From: Siphonodentalium dalli
Lineage: Eukaryota; Mollusca; Scaphopoda; Gadilida; Siphonodentaliidae
NCBI GenBank assembly: GCA_032622095.1
Contig: CP136061.1
Span: forward strand, 26,476,991-26,540,990
DNA: 64,000 nt
Reading direction: 5' to 3'
The notes beneath the pieces are model-generated. The model saw nothing but the letters and a program-made list of their open reading frames with translations, was not told the DNA's origin and searched no databases. Position 1 is the first letter of the stretch; the number at the start of each line of letters is the position of its first letter. Position numbers and translations under genes: made by a program. Positions 11,961 to 22,145 of this stretch are shown here, in pieces.

Positions 11961-13059
11961 GATGAGACTGAGATTTTGGGAAACTGGAATCTCATCAAAG
12001 CTTATTTCTTAACGTCAGTCATCCTTACTGGTCAAGCTAGGAGAAAATGGACTCTTCGCCATGTGTTCAATGATTCAGTCTCACTCAAGTCACGCTCGCG
12101 ACAATAGCTTATTATAATTTAATCGGCCTAATGTTTACAGGGTCCCCAAATATAGAATTACTATTACTATGCACGCGCCATAGAGCAAAGCACCACGGAT
12201 AATCAACCAATGTTGCAATCTCATTTGGATAACTATGTGTTTAGTAATGGTTTCTGAAATTACAAAATAAAAGAGATGTATGATACTCAAGAAAAATATA
12301 CAAAAACTGATGAATGTAGAATTGATAAACCAGTATTCCAGTATGCCCTGATTGCACACACACATGATAAAAAATATTTCGAATATATATAGTCTATTGG
12401 CCACTTACTTTAAATGCTAAATTTGTATGACATTAAATTACCCGAGTATTACGACTTATAGCCTGCAAAATCCCGTTCAATGCCTGGCTGTATATACTAA
12501 GGGATTTCAACTGTGACATTTGATACATTTGATACAATTGATAGAATTATTCATAAGTAAGCGCGCTAGGGTTTGTTCACACACTGGCGATTTTTAAAGG
12601 ACTGATGATTATTGTTCTAAATGAATGATGAACATATTTCATAACATGTGTGAGCGAAGTCTTATTAATTTCCCTTAGTAAATGCAGCCAAAACATACTC
12701 CAAAACTTGTTCTTGAGAAAATTTACCATTGCGTATTCATTCATATCCATTTCTATCCATACATCAAGAACATATTTGTTTATTTGCTGGAATCCATATC
12801 TATATCTAAATCCAATTTAACTTCTAATTTAATCTGAACATTACAGTGAAATATTTAAATTATTTATGTAGCCATTATTGATTGTATTCTGTCAGTCAGG
12901 GTGCCGGGTAGACGGCTGCCATATTTGCAACACTCCATACAATACGTATACGAATTCACTTATATATAAAATGTATTAATGTATAATGTATTGTGATATA
13001 AAAATATTATCCTACCCTATGCTCACGGCGACCAGCCGTTATAGTGCTAAAGACATGGT
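11961..13059. other. Unannotated DNA with a possible LINE 3'-end trace
   Basis: Around 12903-12920 the sequence GGGTAGACGGCTGCC resembles the GGAAGACGGCT hairpin motif of the LINE 3' ends, but no tail repeat follows. Otherwise nothing supported. Confidence 0.35.
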
Positions 13060-13440
13060 AGATTGTCTGGTTTGGGCACTAAGTAACGTATACGGTTTGA
13101 TTCTCTAATCGGATGGGTTAAAACATTCATGGTGCATTATATTATTCGTTATGTGTTTTTGGTATGTCTTTTTTGTTTTGGAACACTCGGTATATGGGTT
13201 TGGAACACTCGGTGTATGGGTTTGGAGCACTCGGTGTATGGGTTTGAACACCCGATTGATGCTTTGTGACCCAAGTCGGAAGAAGGGGACACACTTTGGT
13301 GGTTTGGGATACCAGTAGAATATACTTAGACACCAGTTGGGTGGTTTGGTCATTGTGACACCTGCTGTTTGGCACGTAGTACACTGTTTGCACGATTTGA
13401 TACACCCATTGGATTGATATGTCCGGTACTTATTGGCTGG
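13060..13440 (-). repeat. Inverted copy of the degenerate minisatellite, with 22-bp sub-repeats
   Basis: Three near-identical 22-bp units (TTTGGAACACTCGGTATATG-type) at about 13175-13250 are flanked by looser ~35-bp units (TTTGGTCATTGTGACACCTG). Reverse-complemented they match the CACAAACCA family at 2581-3420. Confidence 0.65.
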
Positions 13441-14355
13441 TTTGGGACCCGATCGAAATCGGGTATTTCATTTGAAAATAGTTTTTGTACAAACGAACAC
13501 GAACCAGTTACATTTAGCGAAAACTGACAAATTGTGATACTGTTGGTCGTTATCGTGTCCGCTATTTTGGACACTCAAATAGGCACCGTGGTCCATATCT
13601 GACATGCACTTAGTAGTACACTCCTGCCCTTTATTGTGTACATTAAAATAAACATTGATAATTGGTTTAGCAAGTCATTACACCTATACTTCGAATGATT
13701 TTGAGTGACACACAAGAGCCAAATCCTCATCATATGGCGCACGATAATCATATATGGGAAAGAACATCATACACGATGGCGCACTGATCATTTAACGCAA
13801 TATGTGTTCTATAAATATAAACTATCTGATAAATTTTAACGATATTTCCCAATTTTATTACTTCCGGTCGTCATTTTGACACGATTTGTATTTTTTACAA
13901 TATACTTTTATACGTTATTGTCCGTCGCCATCTTGTTTGGTACCTACACGCTCACAATTGTGTGCATGCCAACATTATAATACGCAAATTCGCTGCTTTT
14001 TCACCACCAGTAAAAAATATCTCATTTTAAAGATTAGTGTCTCCACTCTACTGTGCTCATCTTTAGACTAATTATACCAAATAGAATATTATATGAATGA
14101 CAGCAATGCATACAGAATGTTAATGAAGCCAGTTTCTTCCCGAATGCGAGCTCGTGTGCTGATTTCAACGGCATATAATTGATGCGCATCGCGTGGCCTG
14201 GTGACGAAATCACCACACAATAAACCGTCCTTGATGACGAACATTATCAGTCATTAAATTTAATTTCCCTCCCATGAGCTATAATCGAACCACTGCACGG
14301 GTGGTTCGTGTACGACATATGGATATACTATTCAAGTATTGTGTAAGTGGATTAA
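13441..14355. other. Unannotated DNA
   Basis: Nothing supported apart from a small hairpin (CGAACCAC at 14286 paired with GTGGTTCG at 14301). Confidence 0.4.
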
Positions 14356-14955
14356 CGCCAATAGTTCAGCACGAACAGATCTGGACGCCTGCTGATTCTT
14401 CAGTTCGAAAACCAAATATAATATTTAAAACAGTGTGATCCCCTGCTGAGCGCAAGCGTCATAAGGGGTAGACTCCATGACTCCAACTGTTTCTAACTTG
14501 GATCAGTTGTGTCCGATAGTGCAGTACGAAATGTTCTGGACTCCTGTCGATTATACAGTTCGATAACCAAATATAATATTCAAACTATCGTGATTCCCTG
14601 CTGAGCGCAAGGGTCAATGAGGTAGACTCCAACTGTTTCTAACTTGGATAAGTTGTGTCCGATATTTCAGTACGAAATGTTCTGGACTCCTGCAGATTTT
14701 TCAGTTCAAAAACTAAATATAATATTTAAAATATCGTGATTCCCTGCTGAGCGCAAGCGTCATAGGGATAGACTCCAACTGTTTCTACCTTGGATAAGTT
14801 GTGTCAGATAGTTCAGTTCGAAAGGTTATGGACTCATGGGGAGTGAGTCTACAGTTCGAGAACCAAGGATAATATTTAAGATAGCGCAAGTTCCTGCTGA
14901 GCGTAAGCGTCCAGGGCGTAGACTCCAACTGCTTCGAACTTGGATGTGTTTGTCT
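14356..14955 (+). repeat. ~150-bp tandem repeat, four copies
   Basis: The landmark CCTGCTGAGCGCAAGCGTC recurs at about 14442, 14597, 14743 and 14893, giving spacings of 155, 146 and 150 bp. Each unit also holds TCTGGACTCCTG, ACCAAATATAATATTTAAA and GACTCCAACTGTTTCTAAC. The last unit is the most diverged. Confidence 0.88.
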
Positions 14956-14975
14956 CTTCTTTAAATCGAAAAAAT

Positions 14976-15340
14976 GCCACGGTGGTCCAGTGGTTAGCGT
15001 TTCCGACTTGACTTCGCTGTCAACACAGCGCGATGAGTTCACAGCCCGCCTGTGGTTTATTGTGAGTGTTCACACAACCGATTTGAGCGACGTGCATTGT
15101 CGCTCGTACTGTCTCGACTGGCACCATTCATGCGTAAACGTGTATCGGTGCCAGTCCTCTTGCCATACGGGTTAGTATCAGATATCGTTCTGATCAAACT
15201 AGAGCGGCGCATGTACAAAATATAATGGCTACAGCCGGTTCATTGATTTGCTTGCACAAATGACTGGGAGAATAGTGTAATGGTCAGAAGCGTCGTAGAG
15301 CTAGGTTAAGCTCTATATAAAACCGCCATTATTATTATTT
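14976..15340 (+). mobile_element. tRNA-derived SINE
   Basis: The 5' end carries a polymerase III A-box-like TGGTCCAGTGG (14983-14993) and, 43 bp later, a B-box-like AGTTCACAGCC (15036-15046). A tRNA-unrelated body follows, and the 3' end is GCTCTATATAAAACCGCC plus a short ATT repeat tail. Size and order match tRNA-derived SINEs. The B box is imperfect, so this copy is probably old. Target-site duplications were not identified. Confidence 0.72.
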
Positions 15341-15562
15341 GCTACCTTTTTCGAATATGGTCGAAATTAATGTAATTTAGTAACACCCAGTGAGATAACG
15401 CGCATAGGTAGTCCATGTAGTCCATGCATGTCGCTAAATAGTAATCATAGTTGCCTCCGATAATATTTCGCTTTTATCACAATAACTCGTGGTGGTACAG
15501 TATGGAAGAAATTAATGAAAATACAAATGAGTACCATAGATTATATTCAATAAATTATAGAC

Positions 15563-16202
15563 TTAAAGGGGTACTGTACGCCAATTTCAATAAATTCCCG
15601 GTAACAATTGCGATCTAATATCAATATTATATTTTAAAATAACGTATTTGAGTCGACGATGTCTACTGAAAACGTTTCGGTTAACAGGCTATCATAAAAG
15701 TCAAATTGAATTATTTAATATAAATGAATTTATGGCTGGAGTCATAAAATGGCGAATTATGCCATTACGAGTTACCGTTCTTGAAATCTCACATGTTGGG
15801 TGTCTTTTATCGACGGCCGTTTACGACGAACGTTATTGAGTTGCGAACAAAACATGTTACATGCAAAAGGAAGTCCCGCTATAACCAATTTGGAAGAATA
15901 AAGAGAAGAAAAATGATTCATAAAGCGTCAAGTATTTTTATAGGGGGTGATATTGTTCGATGGAAGAGATTAAAGGCATCAATTGAACTTCCGGTTCATC
16001 CTGCAACCTGCGTCTTCTTCGGTAAAGGTCAAACCATGGCGCGTAGTTTGAAATCGTAATATTTTTATATCCAAGATCAATATTTTCGTCGCTAAATTAG
16101 GTTTATACGAAACTCATATAACACGAACACAATCTAACTTGAAAGTTATGTCAATGGGAGTAAATAAAAAAATGCCTATCTCTGTGTACAGTACCCCTTT
16201 AA
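15563..16202. mobile_element. 640-bp TTAA-flanked MITE with AGGGGTACTGTAC termini
   Basis: TTAA at 15563-15566 is followed by AGGGGTACTGTAC. The right end is the exact reverse complement GTACAGTACCCCT followed by TTAA (16199-16202). A 13-bp perfect terminal inverted repeat with TTAA duplication fits a piggyBac-like or similar TTAA-specific transposon. The two open frames inside (15648-15839 and 15781-16059) show no transposase motif. It ends 50 bp before the acceptor of the lectin stalk exon. Confidence 0.8.
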
Positions 16203-16251
16203 CCACAATTGCATTGACTTGATTTGAAACTTTTTCCTTCTATTGCTGCAG

Positions 16252-16341
16252 ATGACGAAGGACCGACACCCCCAATGCCGCCAGCACCAACACCACCACC
16301 CACACCACAAACACTACCAACAACAGCCACATCAGATCCAG
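16252..16341 (+). CDS. C-type lectin gene: Pro/Thr-rich stalk exon (internal)
   Basis: A pyrimidine-rich acceptor (TTTTTCCTTCTATTGCTGCAG) precedes 16252 and CAG|GTAGAT provides a donor at 16342. The exon is 90 bp, phase 1 at both ends, and encodes a Pro/Thr-rich segment (DDEGPTPPMPPAPTPPPTPQ, then TLPTTATSDP) like the O-glycosylated stalks of secreted lectins. Joined in phase to the exon at 20483 it runs straight into the first Cys of the CTLD. If the donor is not used, the frame stays open to TGA at 16485-16487, giving a 77-residue terminal exon with three extra Cys; this alternative cannot be excluded. The upstream signal-peptide exon was not found. Confidence 0.55.
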
Positions 16342-16755
16342 GTAGATCCACTCGATATGGTCATACGAAGAATTGTTTTGCAGATGTATTATCGCTATTC
16401 CACATTGACTTGACTTGCAAAGAATACAAAAGGGATTTGGGCACATATTTTGGTCATTGTATGAAGCCCATCTACCAATACAGATGATTAAGATACAAAA
16501 TGTTTACAAGAAGACAGCTGAAGATATTTACATGCATGATTTTGTTATTTTATGGTGATTGATGTAACCTTCCAGAACATATTGCTATATGGCTTATGGC
16601 TAGTTTGGCAGCTATAACATTTGGTGGGGTTTGTGTGATTTGTGTTCGTTTTAGCTAATGTCGGAGCAGGGTTTTATGCAAAGGGGAATTTTCTTCATAT
16701 ATATATTGTAAATTGCTATAGGTACCCGCGCCCCGCGTACCCGCGCTAAGTGCGA

Positions 16756-18940
16756 TCATGCGATGCATAGGGTATGTTCTGTCAGCTTAGGCGCACAAAC
16801 TACTTTATAAATTGATGGGAATATTGCAGATTTCAATTCATATAGTACCCGTCTATCAGAATCGGTGCGACTAATTCTTATATATTAGTCATTTAAGGTC
16901 TATTGACCCTTTCCGTCGGACCCAATTACTCCAATATTAGCGATGTATAGGGTATGTTCTGTCAGCTTAGGCGCACAAACTACTGGATAAATTGATGGGA
17001 TTATTTCAGATTTTAATCCTTGTAGTACCCGTCTATCAGAATCGTGCGACTAATATTTATATTTTAGTCATTTAAGGTCGTATTGACCCTTTCCGTCGGA
17101 CCCATATACTCCAACATTAGCCATGTAAAGGGTATTTTCTGTCAGCTTAGGCGCACAAACTACTGGATAAATTGATGGAAATATTGCAGATTTCAATTCA
17201 TATAGTACCCGTCTATCAGAATCGGTGCGACTAATTCTTATATTTTAGTCATTTAACCTCTTCGCTGCTATGACGTCCGTATCTATTACGGACGTAAAAG
17301 TGCACGCCGTGTGCTATATGGTCCGTAGGTACTACGGACCTACTTCAGCACACTAGAAGTAGGCCATCATACATAACTGGAACTGAGAGATTAGTGCATC
17401 GGAATAACTGTATCTCGACGTTTCAAACAGTGTATGATGTTCCACGATTGTGAACAATAAAAGCCTTTCAGCTGAGTCACTTTTATGGTTCATTTGACAT
17501 TCCCGCTATATTTTCCCATTGGAAAATGCCAATAACGTCAACAGCCCAGCACACGACGTCATAACGTCATTTAGCAGCGAAGAGGTTAAGGTCGTATTGA
17601 CCCTTTCCGCCGAACCCATCCGCCGCAACCATATACTCCAATATTAGAGATCTATATATGGTATTCTGTCAGCTTAGGGTCACAAACTACAGGATAAATT
17701 GATTGGATTATTGCATATTTGAATTTATATTGTACCCGTCTATCAGAATCGGTGCGACTAATTTTTGTATTTTACTCATTTAAGGTCGTATTGACACTTT
17801 CCGTCGGACCCAATTACTCCAACATTAGCGATGTATAGGGTATGTTCTGTCAGCTTAGGCGCACAAACTACTGGATAAATTGATGGGATTATTTCATATT
17901 TTAATCCTTGTAGTACCCGTCTATCAGAATCGTGCGACTAATATTTATATTTTAGTCATTTAAGGTCGTATTGACCCTTTCCGTCGGACCCATATACTCC
18001 AACATTAGCCATGTAAAGGGTATTTTCTGTCAGCTTAGGCGCACAAACTACGGGATAAATTGATGGGAATATTGCAGATTTCAATTCATATAGTACCCGT
18101 CTATCAGAATCGGTGCGACTAATTCTTATGTTTTAGTCATTTAAGGTCCTATTGACCCTTTCAGTCGGACCCATCCGCCGGACCCATATACTCCAATATT
18201 AGCGATGTATTGGGTATTCTGTCAGCTTAGGCGCACAAACTACAGGATAAATTGATTGAATTATTGCATATTTGAATTCATATTGTACCCGTCTATCAGA
18301 ATCGGTGCTACAAATTTTAGTATTTTACTTATTTAAGGTCGTATTTACCCTTTCCGTCGGACCCATATACTCCAACATTAGCGATGTATAGGGTATGTCC
18401 TGTCAGCTTAGGCGCACAAACTACGGGATAAATTGGTGGGAATATTGCAGATTTGAGTTCATGTATTACCCGTCTATCAGAATCGGTGCGACTAATTCTT
18501 ACATTTTAGTCATTGAATGTGGTATTGACCCTTTCCGTCGGACCCATCCGCCGGACCCATATACTCCAATATTAGCGATGTATATGGTATTCTGTCAGCT
18601 TAAGGGCACAAACTACTGGATAAATTAATGGGATTATTGCAGATTTCAATTCATATAGTACCCGTCCATCAGAATCGGTGCGACTACTTTTTATATTTTA
18701 CTCATTTAAGGTCGTATTGACCCTTTCCGTCGGACCCATATACTCCAACATTAGCTATGTGCTTAGGCGCACAAACTACTTTATAAATTGATGGGAATAT
18801 TGCAGACTTCAATTTATATAGTACCCGTTTATCAGAATCGGTGCGACTAATTCTTATATTTTAGTCATTTAAGGTCGTATTGACCCTTTCCGACGGACCC
18901 ATCCGCCGAACCCATATACTCCAATATTAGCGATCTATAT
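16756..18940 (+). repeat. ~180-bp satellite array with higher-order structure
   Basis: The landmark GGTAT-TTCTGTCAGCTTAG recurs at about 16771, 16951, 17131, 17661, 17839, 18019, 18213, 18392 and 18587, and a shortened form at about 18760. Spacing is 180 bp, or ~195 bp where CCATCCGCCGGACCC is duplicated. The 17131-17661 gap is explained by the MITE at 17253-17589. Units ending in TCAGAATCGGTGCGACTAAT and GGTCGTATTGACCC are clear throughout. Confidence 0.93.
17253..17589. mobile_element. TTAA-flanked MITE inserted in the 180-bp satellite
   Basis: TTAA at 17253-17256 is followed by CCTCTTCGCTGCTA; the right end is TAGCAGCGAAGAGG followed by TTAA (17586-17589). The terminal repeat is 14 bp and perfect. 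Other satellite units read CAT-TTAA-GG at this point, so removing the element and one TTAA restores a normal unit. This is direct evidence of a TTAA target duplication. Inside is a perfect hairpin GGTCCGTAG-GTA-CTACGGACC. No coding capacity. Confidence 0.93.
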
Positions 18941-19140
18941 AACATTTTAAGTGGTGGTGAGACATCCACAGTTGGAGGGGAAAGGAACAGCATGCCATAT
19001 GTTATTTAGATCCGCAATTGTGATACTCAGTTATGGCTCAGCCTTGTTATGTCTCACTTATATATATTAAAATACCAAAGTCTTATTTTTTCAACAGGAC
19101 AAGTCGAACATTTTAAGTGACGGTGAGACACCCATCCAAA
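18941..19140 (+). repeat. Short direct repeat pair
   Basis: AACATTTTAAGTGGTGGTGA at 18941 returns as AACATTTTAAGTGACGGTGA at 19107, both followed by GACA-CC. The pair may mark an element boundary next to the satellite. Confidence 0.6.
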
Positions 19141-19678
19141 TACCCCGCCAACGCGTCCCTGCATACATACCGTGTGGGAAGTTTACCGGCCCGTGCGTTC
19201 ACATATGTATCGAGTGTTTGTATCATCTTTTCTCATTAACGCCACCGATGTAATCTGTGCTGGAAAATATAATAACCTCTGGTCCAATGGGTGAATAGGT
19301 TGATGTAAAAGCTGTAGTGTTACTCCTAATGGGTCGCTTTAAAAGCTGTAGTCTTAACCCGAATGCGGTATCAATAACGGTTATTTTTGGGGTTTTTGTT
19401 ATAAGATATGTCAAAATATAATTTGTAAGTCTTATATTTGATTTTAGTTTACTTTATTTTACTTTAGTTTATTTATTTAGTTTAGTAAAAAGGAAATAGT
19501 GTTCAATTAACTGACAGCCTGAAAATAATTTATAACTCATTGGGAGCCCCTGGGGTATAGTGAAGTGAATTATGGGTAATTTCAATTGTAGTGCGCATGC
19601 CTGTTCTGTTGTAGTAATCGCGATCTTTTTTATTTTATGGTCATATACACAATGTGTTTGTACCGATGCATGTGTCGT

Positions 19679-19746
19679 GACTCGACTCGTTTTCGTGGTC
19701 ATACAACGCCCTATATAACCTATGACCACGAAAACGAGCAGAGTCG
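19679..19746. repeat. Inverted repeat with ~24-bp stem
   Basis: GACTC-GACTCGTTTTCGTGG with TCATA pairs with TATGACCACGAAAACGAG-CAGAGTC across a loop of about 20 nt. It lies within a longer stretch with no other recognisable content. Confidence 0.75.
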
Positions 19747-20109
19747 CGAAATCTGATATAATTCCCGGAATCGTATATTCACTTTCAATAGTATACATTC
19801 TCTGAATTTGGGAATTCCCAAAATTGTATTTTCACTTTCAATAGGATTCTCCGAATTTGATAGAATTTTCACTTTCAATTAAAGCTCACCTCGTTAAAAC
19901 GCATTTTAATCGTATTTGTTTACAAATTGCAATTAAGTTTTGACAAACTATTTTTGAGGCAGAAGTGAGTTTTTTTGAAGCGAATGTTATCTCACTGGAC
20001 CCTTGAACTGAATATTTCCGTAACCGGTTCGTACAAAGAACGCCGAATGCGGTATCACACACTTTGGAAAGCATGCGATCGTGTGGTAATCAAGGATGGA
20101 TTTCGACGA

Positions 20110-20345
20110 AATTTAGGGGTAGTTTTGTCCAGGGAGTGTTTTGGGCGGGTCAAATCGTGACCCCAACCTGACCCTGACCTTCAAAATGGTCAATTCAAGG
20201 TCAAACCGTGCCTTTCGCCGGAAAGCAGATGTGAACAGCCCGGACGAAGTCGGGCCCACCAGCCAGTGTAAAAAAAGCGAGACAGCTTGAATAATGTATG
20301 TATAACACGAGAAACGGGAAAACGTGGTATATGGAAGTATCCAAA
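20110..20345 (-). mobile_element. Dispersed element fragment (GACTTCGTCCGGGC family), reversed
   Basis: On the - strand it reads GCCCGACTTCGTCCGGGCTG and later GACCTTGAATTGACCATTTT-AAGGTCA-GGTCAGGT-GGGGTCA, matching 35743-35820. The 3' part of the family is missing here. Confidence 0.7.
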
Positions 20346-20482
20346 TTTCCCACATGGAATTTGAAAGCTAGCTTATGTTATCGTTATATTATAATTTATA
20401 TTTATGGCTAATAATATGATCACTGTGGCGTTACCATTTCTGACTATGTTTTCTTGTTTATATGTTCTATAATCTTCTCAAG

Positions 20483-20680
20483 CTTGCTCATCATCTCTCG
20501 GATATCATCAATATACCCTGGACGGCGCTGTTTACTGTCTCCGGTACTATTCCACGACGAAGACATGGGAAGACGCCAGGGATGAATGTGCTGCTAACAG
20601 TGCACGTCATATAGTGATAAACTCCCGCCAGATGCTTGATGATTTAGAGTTTTTGCTCGAGACATGGGGCGATGTGAAAA
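20483..20680 (+). CDS. C-type lectin gene: first half of the CTLD (internal exon)
   Basis: The acceptor is CTTCTCAAG|CT (AG at 20481-20482) and the donor is AAAA|GTAAGT at 20681. The 198-bp exon is phase 1 at both ends. It encodes 65 whole codons beginning CSSSLGYHQYTLDGAVYCLR, then YYSTTKTWEDARDEC, and ends HIVINSRQM and LEFLLETWGDVK. This is the N-terminal half of a C-type lectin fold: the first disulfide pair (Cys 1 and 18), the W-x2-A-x3-C helix signature (WEDARDEC) and the beta-strand HIVINS. Domains of this type bind glycans or proteins outside the cell. An in-frame TAA lies just upstream of the acceptor, supporting the start chosen. Confidence 0.87.
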
Positions 20681-20710
20681 GTAAGTAAGATATCATGGCA
20701 AAATGTCGAA

Positions 20711-22145
20711 TAGATGAATTTAAGGTGTAGATGATGAGCGCTAATTTATTGTATAGATGCATTTAAGGTGTAGATGATGAGCGCTAATTTATGGTATATA
20801 TATGAATTTAAGGTGTAGATGATGAGCGCTAATTTATGGTATAGATGAATTTAATGTGTAGATGGTGAGCGCTAATTTATGGTATAGATGCATTTAAGGT
20901 GTAGATGATGAGCGCTAATTTATGGTATATATGAATTTAAGGTGTAGACGATGAGCGCTAATGTATGGTATAGATGAAGTTAAGGTGTATATGATGAGCG
21001 CTAATTTATGGTATAGATGAATTTAAGTTGTAGATGATGAGCGCTAATTTATTGTATAGATGAATTTAAGGTGTAAATGATGAGCGATAATTTATGGTAT
21101 AGATGAATTTAAGGTGTAAATGATGAGCGCTAATGTATGGAATAGGTGAATTTAAGGTGTAGATGATGAGCGCTAATTTATGGTATAGACGAATTTAAGA
21201 TATAGATGATGAGCACTAGTTTATGGTATAGATGAATTTAAGGTGTAGATTATGAGCGCTAATGTATGGTATAGATGAATTTAAGGTGTATATGATGAGC
21301 GCTAATTTATGGTATAGATGAATTTAAGGTGTATATGATGAGCGCTAATTTATGGTGTAGATGAATATAAGGTGTAGATGATGAGCGCTAATTTTTGGTA
21401 TAGATGCATTTAAGGTGTAGATGATGAGCGCTAATTTATGGTATATATGAATATAAGGTGTAGATTATGAGCACTAATTTATGGTATAGATGAATTTAAG
21501 GTGTAGACGATGAGCGCTAATTTATGGTTTAGATGAATTTAAGATATAAATGATGAGCGCTAATTTATGGTATAGATGAATTTAATATATATATATGTGA
21601 GCGCTAATTTAAGGTATAGATGAATTTAAGGTGTAGATGATGAGCGCTAATTTATGGTATAGATGAATGTAAGGTGAAGATGATTAGCGCTAATGTATGG
21701 TATAGATGAATTTAAGGTGTAGATGGTGAGCGCCAATGTATGGTATAGATGAATTTAAGGTGTAAATGATGAGCGCTAATTTATAGTATAGATGAATTTA
21801 AGGTGTAAATGATGAGCGCTAATTTATGGTATAGATGAATTAAATATATATATATATATATGAGCGCTAATTTAATGTATAGATGAATTTAAGGTGTAGA
21901 TGGTGAGCGCTAATGTATGGTATAGATGAATTTAAGTTGTACATGATGAGCGCTAATTTATGATATAGATGAATTTAAGGCGTCAATGATGGGCGCTAAT
22001 TTATGGTATAGATGCATTTAAGGTGTAGATGGTGAGCGCTAATTTATGGTATAGATGAATTTAAGGTCTAGATGGTGAGCGCTAATTTATGGTATAGATG
22101 AATTTAAGCTGTAGATGATGAGCGCTAATTTATGGTATAGATGAA
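20711..22145 (+). repeat. 43-bp minisatellite, about 33 copies
   Basis: The unit is ATGAATTTAAGGTGTAGATG followed by ATGAGCGCTAATTTATGGTATAG. Point variants are common, and two units carry expanded AT runs (about 21581 and 21842). The array starts about 30 bp after the lectin exon donor. Confidence 0.96.

Larger units (their letters stand above)
16342..20482 (+). other. Proposed intron between stalk and CTLD exons
   Basis: About 4.1 kb with GT at 16342 and AG at 20481-20482. It contains the 180-bp satellite, the inserted TTAA MITE and an inverted dispersed element. Outside those, 16488-16755 and 19140-20100 hold nothing I can support. Confidence 0.5.

Noticed and set aside
14978-15050. Functional tRNA gene
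   Set aside because: A- and B-box-like sequences are present, but no full cloverleaf is apparent and a SINE body follows.
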